Source of the DNA: an uncultured Opitutales bacterium
GTDB lineage: Bacteria; Verrucomicrobiota; Verrucomicrobiia; Opitutales; Intestinicryptomonadaceae
Reading direction: 5' to 3'
DNA length: 58,844 nucleotides
NCBI GenBank assembly: GCA_900547395.1
Contig: URGP01000014.1
Span: forward strand, 1 to 58,844
The notes under the pieces are model-generated. The model did no database searches. It saw nothing but the letters and a program-made list of their open reading frames with translations, and had not been told where the DNA came from. Position numbers and translations under genes: made by a program. Positions 9,122 to 17,607 of the stretch are shown piece by piece (the stretch's first letter is position 1; each line of letters begins with the position of its first letter).

Positions 9122-10266
9122 AAAAATATTTTGTAAAATTTTTGTGCGCGCTGCTTTTACTGTCGCTTGCATCGAATTCATATGCGCAGGCAAAGAAAAT
9201 GCGCGGATTGAAAGACGAGGTTAAAAGCCGCTTTTTGATGGGGGTTGCTCTTACGGATGCCCAAGTTGCAAATCGCTTTCCCGAAAAAACGGAAATCATA
9301 AAGAGGCATTTCAATTCTATTGTCGCCGAAAACACGATGAAGTCGGGTTTTTTGCAGCCGAGGGAGGGAGAATTCAACTTTGAGGCGGCAGACGCCTTTG
9401 TTGAGTTTGGGCTTAAAAACAAGATGTTCATAATAGGGCATACTCTCATTTGGCATTCCCAGCTTCCCGACTGGTTTTGCGTTGATTCAGACGGCAAAAA
9501 CGTTTCGGCGGATGTTCTCAAAAAAAGAATGAAGGCGCATATCCAAACGGTTGTAGGCAGATACAAGGGCAAAGTAAAAGGCTGGGACGTTGTAAACGAG
9601 GCGATAGAAGGCGACGGGTCTTTCCGCAAAAGCAAATTCTACGAAATTTTGGGGGAAGAATTCATCGAACTTGCTTTTAAATATGCCCACGAAGCCGACC
9701 CAAACGCGGAGCTTTACTACAACGACTACGGAATGGACGGAGAAAAGAAAAGAGATGGAGTCGTCGCGCTTGTCAAAAATTTGAAAAAGAAGAGAATACG
9801 CATTGACGGTGTCGGTATGCAGGGGCACATGGGGCTTGTCCATCCCGACATTGCGGAATTTGAAAAAAGCATAAACGCATTTTCGTCTGCGGGAGTTAAG
9901 GTGATGATTACCGAATGGGACATGAGTGCGCTTCCAAGCGCGTGGGGCGCGAGCGCAAATATTTCCGACACGCAGGAGTTCAACGCAAAATATAATCCCT
10001 ATACGGAATCATTGCCCGAAGACGTTTCCGAAAAATGGAACGCCAGAATGGAAGAATTTTTCAGGCTGTTTTTGAGACATTCAAACTCCATAAGCCGTGT
10101 TGCTTTCTGGGGGGTGTCCGACGACGATTCCTGGCTCAACAACTTTCCCATGCGCGGGCGCACCGATTACGCTTTGGCATTTTCAAGAGACTTAAAGCCG
10201 AAGCCGTTTGTCGAAAAAATTTTAAAAGGCAAAGTGAGGGAAAGGGCATTGCCGAAAACAAAATAA
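9115..10266 (+). CDS. GH10 endo-1,4-beta-xylanase
   Basis: Hydrolyses the beta-1,4-xylan backbone. It has a signal peptide (first about 25 residues, ending SNSYAQ) and a single GH10 barrel with no carbohydrate-binding module; 383 aa is typical for a one-domain enzyme. The acid/base is Glu162 in WDVVNEA and the nucleophile is Glu267 in ITEWD (most family members have ITELD or ITEFD). GHTLIWHSQ is the substrate-binding His/Trp strand. The ATG overlaps the transporter stop by 7 nt, showing coupled translation. It is exported, so it likely produces the oligomers that the GPH carrier takes up. Confidence 0.96.
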   Translation: MLKKYFVKFLCALLLLSLASNSYAQAKKMRGLKDEVKSRFLMGVALTDAQVANRFPEKTEIIKRHFNSIVAENTMKSGFLQPREGEFNFEAADAFVEFGLKNKMFIIGHTLIWHSQLPDWFCVDSDGKNVSADVLKKRMKAHIQTVVGRYKGKVKGWDVVNEAIEGDGSFRKSKFYEILGEEFIELAFKYAHEADPNAELYYNDYGMDGEKKRDGVVALVKNLKKKRIRIDGVGMQGHMGLVHPDIAEFEKSINAFSSAGVKVMITEWDMSALPSAWGASANISDTQEFNAKYNPYTESLPEDVSEKWNARMEEFFRLFLRHSNSISRVAFWGVSDDDSWLNNFPMRGRTDYALAFSRDLKPKPFVEKILKGKVRERALPKTK

Positions 10267-10272
10267 ATTAAA

Positions 10273-11238
10273 ATGAAAAAACGCTATCTTGTTGAAAACG
10301 ACTACATGGCGGATCCGTCCGTCCATGTGTTTAACTCCAAAGTTTACATTTACCCATCCCACGATTGGGAAAGCGGAGTTGCCGAAAACGACAACGGCGA
10401 CCACTTCAACATGAAAGACTACCACGTCTTTTCAACCGAAGATGTCATGAACGGCAAGGTTGAGGACCACGGCGTTGTTCTGAAAATTGAAGACATCGCA
10501 TGGGCGGGGCGGCAGCTTTGGGATTGCGACGTCGCGGAAAAAAACGGCAGGTATTATATGTACTTTCCGATGAAGGACAAAAACGATATTTTCAGGATTG
10601 GGGTTGCAGTGGCAGACGCTCCCGAAGGCCCTTTCAAGCCTTTTCCAAGCCCGATAAACGGAAGCTACAGCATCGACCCTGCGGTTTTTAAGGACGACGA
10701 CGGTTCGCACTATATGTATTTTGGCGGTTTGTGGGGCGGTCAGTTGCAGAGATACAGGGACAACAAGGCTTTGGAATGCGCGTCGCTTCCTTCCGGCGGA
10801 ATGCCGGCTCTCCCGTCCCGCGTTGTGCGGCTTTCGGAAAACATGCTTGAGTTTGAGGAAGAGCCGAGACCCGTTTTGGTAATCGACGAAAGCGGAAAGC
10901 CTTTGGCTGCGGACAATCCGCACCGCTTTTTTGAGGCGTCATGGATGCACAAATATAACGGCAAATACTACTTTTCATATTCGACGGGAGATACGCATTT
11001 TATTTGTTATGCAGTCGGCGACAATCCTTACGGGCCATTTGTTTACCAAGGGATTATTTTGACTCCCGTAGTCGGTTGGACCACGCACCACAGCATTATA
11101 GAGTACAAAAACAAATGGTATTTGTTCCACCATGACTGCGTTCCGTCAAAGGGCAAGACATGGCTAAGAAGCCTGAAAGTTTGCGAGCTTGAATATGACT
11201 GTTTCGGCAAAATAAAAACAATAAGCGGAACAGACTGA
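10273..11238 (+). CDS. Cytoplasmic GH43 beta-xylosidase/alpha-L-arabinofuranosidase
   Basis: A five-bladed GH43 propeller of 321 aa with no signal peptide, unlike the two other GH43 proteins of this locus. The triad is visible: base Asp14 (YMADPSVHVF), pKa-modulating Asp135 (YSIDPAVF) and acid Glu221 (FFEASWMHKY). YIYPSHDWES and YFPMKDKNDIFRIG match the GH43_1-like group. It is the last gene of the GH97-transporter-GH10 operon, 6 nt after GH10. It probably cleaves imported arabino-xylo-oligosaccharides to free pentoses for AraA and a xylose isomerase encoded elsewhere. Whether xylose or arabinose is released cannot be decided here. Confidence 0.93.
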   Translation: MKKRYLVENDYMADPSVHVFNSKVYIYPSHDWESGVAENDNGDHFNMKDYHVFSTEDVMNGKVEDHGVVLKIEDIAWAGRQLWDCDVAEKNGRYYMYFPMKDKNDIFRIGVAVADAPEGPFKPFPSPINGSYSIDPAVFKDDDGSHYMYFGGLWGGQLQRYRDNKALECASLPSGGMPALPSRVVRLSENMLEFEEEPRPVLVIDESGKPLAADNPHRFFEASWMHKYNGKYYFSYSTGDTHFICYAVGDNPYGPFVYQGIILTPVVGWTTHHSIIEYKNKWYLFHHDCVPSKGKTWLRSLKVCELEYDCFGKIKTISGTD

Positions 11239-11268
11239 CTTCTTTTTTTGTGAAAGTTTTTTTATGAG

Positions 11269-11296
11269 ACCGCGCCAATTTATGCGCGGTTTTTTT
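11269..11296 (+). terminator. Terminator of the GH97-GH10-GH43 operon
   Basis: A 7-bp GC-rich stem, ACCGCGC/GCGCGGT, with an 8-nt loop and a following T-run, 30 bp past the GH43 stop codon. Confidence 0.88.
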
Positions 11297-11299
11297 GTC

Positions 11300-11328
11300 T
11301 TGGAATGTTTGAATTACTGTAATATTAT
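11300..11328 (+). promoter_or_regulatory. Promoter with embedded operator upstream of the vWA-like gene
   Basis: TTGGAA (11300-11305), a 17-bp spacer and TATTAT (11323-11328) make a good sigma-70 promoter. The spacer and the first -10 base contain the operator core ATTACTGTAAT (11313-11323). A repressor here would block the promoter sterically. The transcription start would be near 11335, leaving a leader of about 57 nt to the ATG at 11392. Confidence 0.7.
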
Positions 11329-11391
11329 TGCGGTTTGAATTTTTGCAAATCGGAGCTAAAAAAGAAGTCGAATTTGATTTTTATCCCGCAT

Positions 11392-12828
11392 ATGAAACTC
11401 AGACGTTTTACACCGAAGCATCAAAAAAATTCGCTTTTTTTCAAAGTGATGATTGCCGTGGGCTTTTTAATGGGCGCATTGCTTGTATTGGCGGGAGGCA
11501 TAATGGTGACAAATGCCGTATTGCCTCAGGAGACTGAATTTGAGGCTGTTCCGCCGTCGCAGCAAAACAGCATAGAGCCAAAGAAGCAGAAAATAAAGGT
11601 AATCACAAAAAACGTCCAAAAGCGCAGTGTCTCTTTGGTAAAGCGCATAAATGTTTTAAAGCCGCAGCAGATAAACACTCCGCAGGTGGAGATAACTCTT
11701 CCAAGCGGGCTCGGCGGAGAGGGAAGCGACGGATTTGCGTCTTTTAAAATGGACGGGGCGGCGACCCTTAACAAATTGAAAATCGAACTTCCCGAACTCG
11801 ACTTGTTCGGTCTTAAAACATCTTCTGACAGGGTTTTGATTTGCTTTGACGCCGCCAGAAGAACGATGTCAGACGACATGGGGGGGCTTGAAGCTTACAA
11901 CATAGTTAAAGCCGAAATTTTGAGGCTTGTTAAAAATCTGCCTTCCACTGTTCTTTTCAATGTTATCGTATTCGACCATTCAAGGTCTTATTTCCGCCCG
12001 GGGCTTGTAATGGCAAATAACGCAAACAAGCAGTCGTTTGAGGCGTGGCTGTCTCCCATAAATTCCGACATCTCGGAAATCGGGCTGGGGCGTTTGCCTG
12101 CAAGCGAGTTGAAGTATAAAACTCCTCCGAGGCTTACAAACAAGCTTTTGGGCGATTTGGCGTATCCCGGCGACTGGTTTCAGGGTTTGGGAGTTTATCC
12201 CGTTTACGACGCCTATCAGGCGGCAATCGAGCAGGGCGCGGGAAGCATATATTTTCTTACCGCTGCATGGTTTCAGCCCAAGGATTTTTTGATGCGCCCG
12301 TCAGATTCGGAAATTGGCAAATACAAAAGCGCGGTTGAAAAGAAGAAGAAGGATTTTCTTAAAAAGGGAGGGACATTTGTTGAGCCTGCCGTGCATGAAG
12401 CCTTGATACGCGCGGCGGACGAAGCGGGCAAGCGTTTTGTGGACGCCGAAAACGAAAAGCGAAAGGCGCAGGGGAAGCCCCTTTGGGTTGACCACGGCTA
12501 TTATTTCCAAGTCGCAATCAGGCAAAATCTGCCCGAGGGTATTGCGCTAAACGGCAAGGAGCTTGAATCGAAAGTCATGGTGCCGTGGAAATTCAAGGGC
12601 TATACCATGCCAAGCCTTTACGCGGCGTACGGGGATATATTCAAAAAAGTATATGCAGACAGAAATCTTCCAAAGCCGAACTTCAACATGATTCTTCTAT
12701 TGCCGAAGACGGGCGAAGGCGAAATCAAGAAAAACGAGATAGCCGCCGCCCGCGCATGGGTAAAGCAAAACGGCAAGGGAAATGTTAGAATTTTGCGCGG
12801 CGCAAAGCCTGTGAGCGAATACAAATAA
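11392..12828 (+). CDS. Membrane-anchored vWA-like protein of unknown function
   Basis: A 478-aa protein with a basic N-terminus, one transmembrane segment (about residues 16-42) and a Lys/Pro-rich linker. A region resembling a von Willebrand A fold follows (DRVLICFDAARRTMSDDMGG, then TVLFNVIVFD). The metal-site motif DxSxS is degenerate (FDAARRTM), so ordinary MIDAS metal binding may be lost. The C-terminal third is Lys-rich and probably helical around residues 310-360. A TTG at 11335 could extend the reading frame, but the promoter predicted just upstream and the typical membrane anchor favour ATG 11392. It has its own regulon-type operator, so it may work with xylan degradation at the cell envelope. 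The function is unknown. Confidence 0.8.
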   Translation: MKLRRFTPKHQKNSLFFKVMIAVGFLMGALLVLAGGIMVTNAVLPQETEFEAVPPSQQNSIEPKKQKIKVITKNVQKRSVSLVKRINVLKPQQINTPQVEITLPSGLGGEGSDGFASFKMDGAATLNKLKIELPELDLFGLKTSSDRVLICFDAARRTMSDDMGGLEAYNIVKAEILRLVKNLPSTVLFNVIVFDHSRSYFRPGLVMANNANKQSFEAWLSPINSDISEIGLGRLPASELKYKTPPRLTNKLLGDLAYPGDWFQGLGVYPVYDAYQAAIEQGAGSIYFLTAAWFQPKDFLMRPSDSEIGKYKSAVEKKKKDFLKKGGTFVEPAVHEALIRAADEAGKRFVDAENEKRKAQGKPLWVDHGYYFQVAIRQNLPEGIALNGKELESKVMVPWKFKGYTMPSLYAAYGDIFKKVYADRNLPKPNFNMILLLPKTGEGEIKKNEIAAARAWVKQNGKGNVRILRGAKPVSEYK

Positions 12829-12852
12829 TTTATTAAAATTTTTGGCAAAAGG

Positions 12853-12888
12853 AAGCCCCGCATATAAAAAAGTTCATATGCGGGGCTT
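12853..12888. terminator. Bidirectional terminator between convergent genes
   Basis: A 13-bp perfect stem, AAGCCCCGCATAT/ATATGCGGGGCTT, with T-rich flanks on both strands. It separates the vWA-like gene (plus) from the GH43 gene (minus). Confidence 0.9.
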
Positions 12889-12912
12889 TTTATATGGGGT
12901 ATGAAATTTTAG

Positions 12913-14511
12913 TTATTTGCCTTCAAGATTGTCCGAAACTCTGAAAAAGTCGAAATCCGCATACCCTCCGACTTCTTTTGTTGCATAATTAAACAGGGCG
13001 AAACGGTACCCCATGAAGTGCGGAAGCGTGTACGCCATTTTAAATTCCCCGCCAAGCTTTGTCCAGTTTTTGCCGTTTAGGCTGTAATAGAAATTGGCGG
13101 TGTCTTTTTGGTTTTCAAAATCGCAGTCTGCCTTGAAATACACAAGCTTCGATTTTAGCGGAACGGGCGTTGTTTCAATGAATTCGTCTTGACCGTTTTT
13201 ATCGCCCGATTTTGAAACTTGTCGGGTTGCGATAAATTTTTTTCCGCCGAGCATTTTTACTTCAATAGTCGCATATTTGCGCTGCAAAAGACCAAGCCCC
13301 GCGACGTCGCCGTCTTTCATTTTGCTTGTGTCTATGCAGGTTTGCGCGGACGATTTCGGGCCGAACGCCCTTTGTGTCAGGGTGTTTCTTGCCTGTGTGA
13401 AATCTTCGTCCAGTCTGAAAGTTTCAAGCCGCAAAAATCCCTTTCGTTTTGAGAGCGACCAAAAATCATTGTTCGGGTTGTGGTTCCATTGCCATTGAAG
13501 CGGCAGGAAGTCGGCATTGTTTTTCCCGCGGTTAAATTCATCTGAAAATGCAACGGATTCGGGGACTGAACTTTGTTTTGCGTCCATTTCAAGAACCATC
13601 GGCACTTCCCCGCCTGTCCCGAAAACGGGCCATCCGTCCTCCCACTTCATCGGCACAAGATAGGGTACTCTGCCTACCGCTCCCGAATCCCTGAAAAACA
13701 GCCCGTACCATTTGCCGTCGGGAGTATCGACAATTCCGCCTTGCGCCACGCCTTTATCCTTTATTGCGATTCTTCCCTCGTAAGGTCCTTCGATATTGTC
13801 TGCCCTGTAAACCAAGGCGGTGCGCATGCCTGTTGTCGGCGGCCAGCAGATTGAAAAATGGTAGTACTTTCCGTTTGCCTTAAACATCTGGGAGCCTTCC
13901 GCAGGCAGCCCTTTTGTCGTGCCTGTGATCGATTGCGCGTCTTTTATGATGATTTTGTCAACGCCGCCTTCCTTTACTCCGCTTAAATCTTCATTAAGCT
14001 CCCTCAAACGGATGTTGCCGCCGCCGTAAACCATGTAAACTTTTCCGTCGTCGTCAAAAAACAATGAGCCGTCGTGCAATGCGGGCGAAAACGATTTTTC
14101 TTCCCACTTGCCCGAAGACGGGTCTTTTGTTGAGTATATGTGCGTCTTTCCCGTCGTATATGAAAAAGTGGATACATAAAACGTTCCTTTGTGGAAGCGC
14201 ATTGAGCTTGCCCAAGTTCCCTGCCCGTATGCGTTTTTGCCGCCTTCAAGATTCATTTCGCTTTTGTCCGACAAATATTTGCAGGCATATCCGCACATCT
14301 GCCAGTCCACGAGATTTTCGGACTTCATCACGGGAACGCCGGGAACCATGTGCATTGTGGTGCTTGACATGTAATAGGTGTTTCCCGCGCGCATCAAGGA
14401 AGTGTCGGGAATGTCAGCCCAAATGACGGGGTTTCTTATTTCTTTGGCTTGCAGAGCAGAGCAGGGCAACATTGCAAGAAGCGTTAAAATTTTAAAAGCC
14501 GATGTTTTCAT
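12913..14511 (-). CDS. Exported GH43 beta-xylosidase/arabinofuranosidase with C-terminal beta-sandwich
   Basis: A 532-aa glycosidase. Start 14511 gives a signal peptide (MKTSAFKILTLLAMLPCSA); the reading frame continues 15 codons upstream but adds a non-signal stretch. The catalytic propeller covers about residues 25-330, with base Asp36 in ADIPDTSLMR, the modulating Asp in LHDGSLFFDDDG and the acid Glu in AEGSQMFKANG. MSSTTMHMVPGVPVMKS is typical of the exported xylosidase/arabinosidase group. The last 200 residues are a concanavalin-like C2 domain that usually closes the active site. It is divergent from a second exported GH43 and shares a pair of operators with it. Probably removes arabinosyl or terminal xylosyl units outside the cytoplasm. 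Confidence 0.93.
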   Translation of the reverse strand: MKTSAFKILTLLAMLPCSALQAKEIRNPVIWADIPDTSLMRAGNTYYMSSTTMHMVPGVPVMKSENLVDWQMCGYACKYLSDKSEMNLEGGKNAYGQGTWASSMRFHKGTFYVSTFSYTTGKTHIYSTKDPSSGKWEEKSFSPALHDGSLFFDDDGKVYMVYGGGNIRLRELNEDLSGVKEGGVDKIIIKDAQSITGTTKGLPAEGSQMFKANGKYYHFSICWPPTTGMRTALVYRADNIEGPYEGRIAIKDKGVAQGGIVDTPDGKWYGLFFRDSGAVGRVPYLVPMKWEDGWPVFGTGGEVPMVLEMDAKQSSVPESVAFSDEFNRGKNNADFLPLQWQWNHNPNNDFWSLSKRKGFLRLETFRLDEDFTQARNTLTQRAFGPKSSAQTCIDTSKMKDGDVAGLGLLQRKYATIEVKMLGGKKFIATRQVSKSGDKNGQDEFIETTPVPLKSKLVYFKADCDFENQKDTANFYYSLNGKNWTKLGGEFKMAYTLPHFMGYRFALFNYATKEVGGYADFDFFRVSDNLEGK

Positions 14512-14574
14512 AATTCTGATTTTTACTGGGTGAAACTTTAATGTTTTTTTTTGCACGGTAAAGGCGGCTTTTCC

Positions 14575-14625
14575 ATTACAGTAATATTAACCGCCGCCCG
14601 AAAGCAGGGGTTGTATTACTGTAAT
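14575..14625. promoter_or_regulatory. Paired operator palindromes between divergent GH43 genes
   Basis: ATTACAGTAATATT (core 14575-14585, centre 14580) and TATTACTGTAATAT (core 14615-14625, centre 14620) lie 40 bp apart, separated by a GC-rich segment. The arrangement, including the A-centred then T-centred order, repeats that at 5501-5551. Confidence 0.65.
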
Positions 14626-14693
14626 ATGTTTAAGGGTTTGCAGGCTTTTTGTTTTTTTTCAAGATGTTTTTCAAAAGAGAGGAAGACAACTTT

Positions 14694-16430
14694 ATGAAAA
14701 AAACAGAAATAGTGAAATTGTTTGGCAGGCTTTTGGCATTTTCTTTGCTGGTGCCTTCTTCAATCTTAAACGCGGCGGACGCCGTTTTTCATTCGTTTGA
14801 ATACAGGGGCGAAGACGCTTATTATGCTGAAAACCCGCTTGAAAAAAACGAGTTTTACACGCCGATATTGCAGGGGTGCTATCCCGATCCCAGCATTTGC
14901 AAAAAGGGAGATGACTATTATTTGGTTGCGTCTTCTTTTGCGTTCAATCCCGGAGTTCCCATATTCCATTCAAAAGACTTGGTAAACTGGAAGCAAATCG
15001 GGCACGTCCTCGAACGTCCCGAACAGCTGGACGTCCGCTCTTCGGGCATTGCGCTCGGCGTTTACGCCCCTGCCATCAGGTACAATAAGCATAACGACAC
15101 TTTCTATATGATTACGACCCAGCTTTCGGGAGGCTTCGGCAACATAATAGTAAAGACCAAAGACCCCATGAAAGGTTGGAGCGACGCCATCAAGCTTGAT
15201 TTCGGAGGCATTGACCCCGACATATTTTTCGACGACGACGGCAAGGCGTACATCGTGCATAACGACGCTCCCGTTAAGGAGCTTTACAGCGGGCACCGCG
15301 CGATTTGGATTAGGCAGTATGATGTCGAAAAAGACCGGGTTTTCGGCGAGCCCAAGGTGATTGTTGACGGCGGCGTGGACATATCCAAAAAGCCAATATG
15401 GATTGAAGCCCCGCATATTTACAAGAAAAACGGCAAGTATTATTTGATGTGCGCCGAAGGCGGCACGGGCGGAGCGCACAGCGAAGTGATATTTAAAAGC
15501 GACAATGTCATGGGCCCCTATGTTCCCGCCGAAAAAAATCCGATTTTGACGCAGAGGCATTTGCCGCAAGAAAGACCCGATAAAATCGACTGGGCGGGGC
15601 ATGCCGACTTGGTCGAAGGTCTCGACGGCAAGTACTACGCCGTATTTTTGGGCGTTCGTCCCAACGAAAAAAACAGGGTTAACACGGGGCGCGAAACTTT
15701 CATAATCCCCGTTGACTGGACGGGCGAATGGCCTGTTTATGAAGGCGGTTTGGAGCCTTTGCCTGTAAAGTATCCAATGCCAAAAGGCGCAAAAAACATG
15801 GCGGGCAAAAAGGGATTTTTCCCGAACGGCAATTTCGTTTTTAAAGACGATTTCAAGGGAAAGGATTTCGATATGACTTGGGTCGGCATGAGAGGACCTG
15901 TTTTGGATTTCGCCGAAAAAATACGGGGCGGTGTTAAAATTTCTCCTTTTGATGTTTCCATAAAGGAAGCGCGACCGACATCCTGCTTGTTCCGTCGCCA
16001 GCAGCACAATTCTTTCACCGCTACCGCATCAATGTCGTACATTCCCGAATCGGAAAGGGATTTGGCGGGAATGGTGTGCTATCAGAGCGAGGATTTTTGC
16101 TACACTTTCGGCATAACGAAAAAAGGCGGGGCGTATTATATTCTGCTTGAAAGAACCGAAGCGCGCAAAGGCGAAGGCGGCAAAAATGAAAAGTTTTCCA
16201 CAATAATCGCCTCCGAAAAATTTCAATTGAAACAGCCCGTATTTTTACAGGTGAAAGCAAATGGCGACGAATACAGCTTCAATTACTCTCTTTCAAAAAA
16301 CAAGAAATTTAAAACGCTTGCGTCTGTTTCGGGCGACATACTGTCGACAAATGTCGCGGGAGGCTTTACGGGCGCATTCATAGGCTTGTACGCGACCTCA
16401 AAAAACGACGCTGTTCCCGAAAATCGTTAA
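14694..16430 (+). CDS. Exported GH43 beta-xylosidase-type glycosidase with C-terminal domain
   Basis: A 578-aa protein. The ATG at 14694 has a GAGGA ribosome site 11 nt upstream and is followed by a signal peptide; an upstream in-frame ATG at 14649 lacks both. The propeller triad is visible: base Asp in GCYPDPSICK, modulating Asp in GGIDPDIFFDDDG and acid Glu in WIEAPHIYKKNG. ASSFAFNPGVPIFHSKDLVNW is characteristic of the beta-xylosidase branch of GH43. The C-terminal 200 residues (from about FVFKDDFKGKDFD) are the beta-xylosidase C-terminal concanavalin-like domain. Probably trims xylo-oligosaccharides from the non-reducing end outside the cytoplasm. Confidence 0.94.
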   Translation: MKKTEIVKLFGRLLAFSLLVPSSILNAADAVFHSFEYRGEDAYYAENPLEKNEFYTPILQGCYPDPSICKKGDDYYLVASSFAFNPGVPIFHSKDLVNWKQIGHVLERPEQLDVRSSGIALGVYAPAIRYNKHNDTFYMITTQLSGGFGNIIVKTKDPMKGWSDAIKLDFGGIDPDIFFDDDGKAYIVHNDAPVKELYSGHRAIWIRQYDVEKDRVFGEPKVIVDGGVDISKKPIWIEAPHIYKKNGKYYLMCAEGGTGGAHSEVIFKSDNVMGPYVPAEKNPILTQRHLPQERPDKIDWAGHADLVEGLDGKYYAVFLGVRPNEKNRVNTGRETFIIPVDWTGEWPVYEGGLEPLPVKYPMPKGAKNMAGKKGFFPNGNFVFKDDFKGKDFDMTWVGMRGPVLDFAEKIRGGVKISPFDVSIKEARPTSCLFRRQQHNSFTATASMSYIPESERDLAGMVCYQSEDFCYTFGITKKGGAYYILLERTEARKGEGGKNEKFSTIIASEKFQLKQPVFLQVKANGDEYSFNYSLSKNKKFKTLASVSGDILSTNVAGGFTGAFIGLYATSKNDAVPENR

Positions 16431-16509
16431 CTTATTAAAAATATAAAAAGATTTTTGCAAATACTTGGTTTGTTTCTTCGCAAAAATTTCTTCTTAATAT
16501 ATTGGTTTT

Positions 16510-16540
16510 GCGTTCGGAAAAATTTCCGAACGCTTTTTTT
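16510..16540 (+). terminator. Terminator of the GH43 gene
   Basis: An 11-bp perfect stem, GCGTTCGGAAA/TTTCCGAACGC, with a 2-nt centre and a seven-T run, 80 bp past the stop codon. Confidence 0.9.
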
Positions 16541-16575
16541 GCCCTTAAATAAAGGCGTTTGCCGCCTATTACTGT

Positions 16576-16599
16576 CAAGTTTCGCCAAACTTGTTTTTT
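16576..16599 (+). terminator. Second hairpin with T-run in the PEP-CTERM leader region
   Basis: CAAGTTT-CGCC-AAACTTG followed by TTTTTT. It lies after the main GH43 terminator and about 65 bp before the PEP-CTERM gene. It may be a back-up terminator, an attenuator in that gene's leader, or an operator; a half-match to the regulon palindrome (TATTACTGT, 16568-16575) abuts it. Confidence 0.45.
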
Positions 16600-16663
16600 G
16601 TAAAAAATATGTTAAATTCAAAAATATAGATTGTTAATTATTCTATTTTATGAAAGGAAAACC

Positions 16664-17443
16664 ATGAAAAAGTTGATATCATTATTCGCTCTCGCAGCCG
16701 TAAGCTCTGCTTTTGCTGAAATTATAACGGCGGACTTTAACACTCCGCCCGCAACCCAAGAACTTTATACAACTGGCGATTATTATTTCGACCTTACAAA
16801 TGTTCAGCCTGATACGATTTACAACTCTTTTGTAAATATTAATTCAAGCGAAGATGAAACTGCCGCAAACGATGCAAACGCTCTGTTTGAAATCGGCGCG
16901 GATTCCGCGATAAACTTGGGAATGTGGACATGGTTTCAAACAAAATCGGCAGGCGTAAACAGTTATTCTTCAAATGAAGAGTTTTCCGGCGTAGTTTGGA
17001 AATTCAATGTCGGCGAAAGCGGTCAGACGGGATATTTGAGTACCAACTTGAGCGGTGGAACCCAAAATTCCCAAATACAAGGCTTGAAATTATTTGATTT
17101 TGAAAATTTTGACACGTCTGTAAGCAAGACCATAACGCAGGAAATCTTCAAGGCGGGCACATGGTCAAGTTTTAATAATAATTCGGAATGGGCTGCAATG
17201 ATTGAAGGCGCATGGGTGGATTTGACTTACAATTCAACAACCACTTTTGAAGGCGCAAACGGCATATATAATATTACTTTGAGAGAATACGATCCATTCA
17301 ATTCGGACAAGTATGAAGATTCCCGATGGGTTGAGTACACATTGGAGTTTACGTCGTTTAATCCGATTCCGGAGCCTTCGACTTACGCCGCGGTGTTTGG
17401 GGTTTTGGCTCTCGGGTTTGCAATGTATCGCCGCCGCAAGTAA
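16664..17443 (+). CDS. PEP-CTERM-anchored exported protein of unknown function
   Basis: A 259-aa protein with a signal peptide (MKKLISLFALAAVSSAFA) and a textbook C-terminal PEP-CTERM signal: IPEPSTYAAVF, a hydrophobic stretch and YRRRK. Exosortase cuts such proteins during export. The start at 16664 has AAGGAAA just upstream. The mature part is acidic and rich in Ser, Asn, Thr and aromatic residues, low in Lys, and probably all-beta; no catalytic motif is recognised. It lies between xylan-degrading genes and is flanked by terminators, so it is probably a single-gene unit. Binding of polysaccharide at the cell surface is a guess from context. Confidence 0.88.
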   Translation: MKKLISLFALAAVSSAFAEIITADFNTPPATQELYTTGDYYFDLTNVQPDTIYNSFVNINSSEDETAANDANALFEIGADSAINLGMWTWFQTKSAGVNSYSSNEEFSGVVWKFNVGESGQTGYLSTNLSGGTQNSQIQGLKLFDFENFDTSVSKTITQEIFKAGTWSSFNNNSEWAAMIEGAWVDLTYNSTTTFEGANGIYNITLREYDPFNSDKYEDSRWVEYTLEFTSFNPIPEPSTYAAVFGVLALGFAMYRRRK

Positions 17444-17471
17444 ATTTAAAACATGATTCTTTAAGATGACG

Positions 17472-17499
17472 CATCCGCCAAACGGCGGATGTTTTTTTT
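17472..17499 (+). terminator. Terminator of the PEP-CTERM gene
   Basis: CATCCGCC/GGCGGATG stem with a 4-nt loop and an eight-T run. Confidence 0.92.
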
Positions 17500-17515
17500 G
17501 CATATTCAACGTCTT

Positions 17516-17528
17516 GCTTTACTGTAAA
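17516..17528. promoter_or_regulatory. Variant operator upstream of GH115
   Basis: GCTTTACTGTAAA contains the palindrome TTTACTGTAAA (17518-17528), the variant form of the regulon motif with T in place of the outer A. It lies about 80 bp before the GH115 start codon. Confidence 0.5.
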
Positions 17529-17607
17529 ATTAAAAGAATTTGTATTTAACTTTTTATGAAAATAAATCTTTTTTTATTGATAGTACTTGTTATTGGAGAA
17601 AACGTGT

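Noticed and set aside
16568..16575. TATTACTGT as a full regulon operator
   Set aside because: Only one half-site matches; the other half diverges (CAAG). Kept only as a note with the PEP-CTERM leader.
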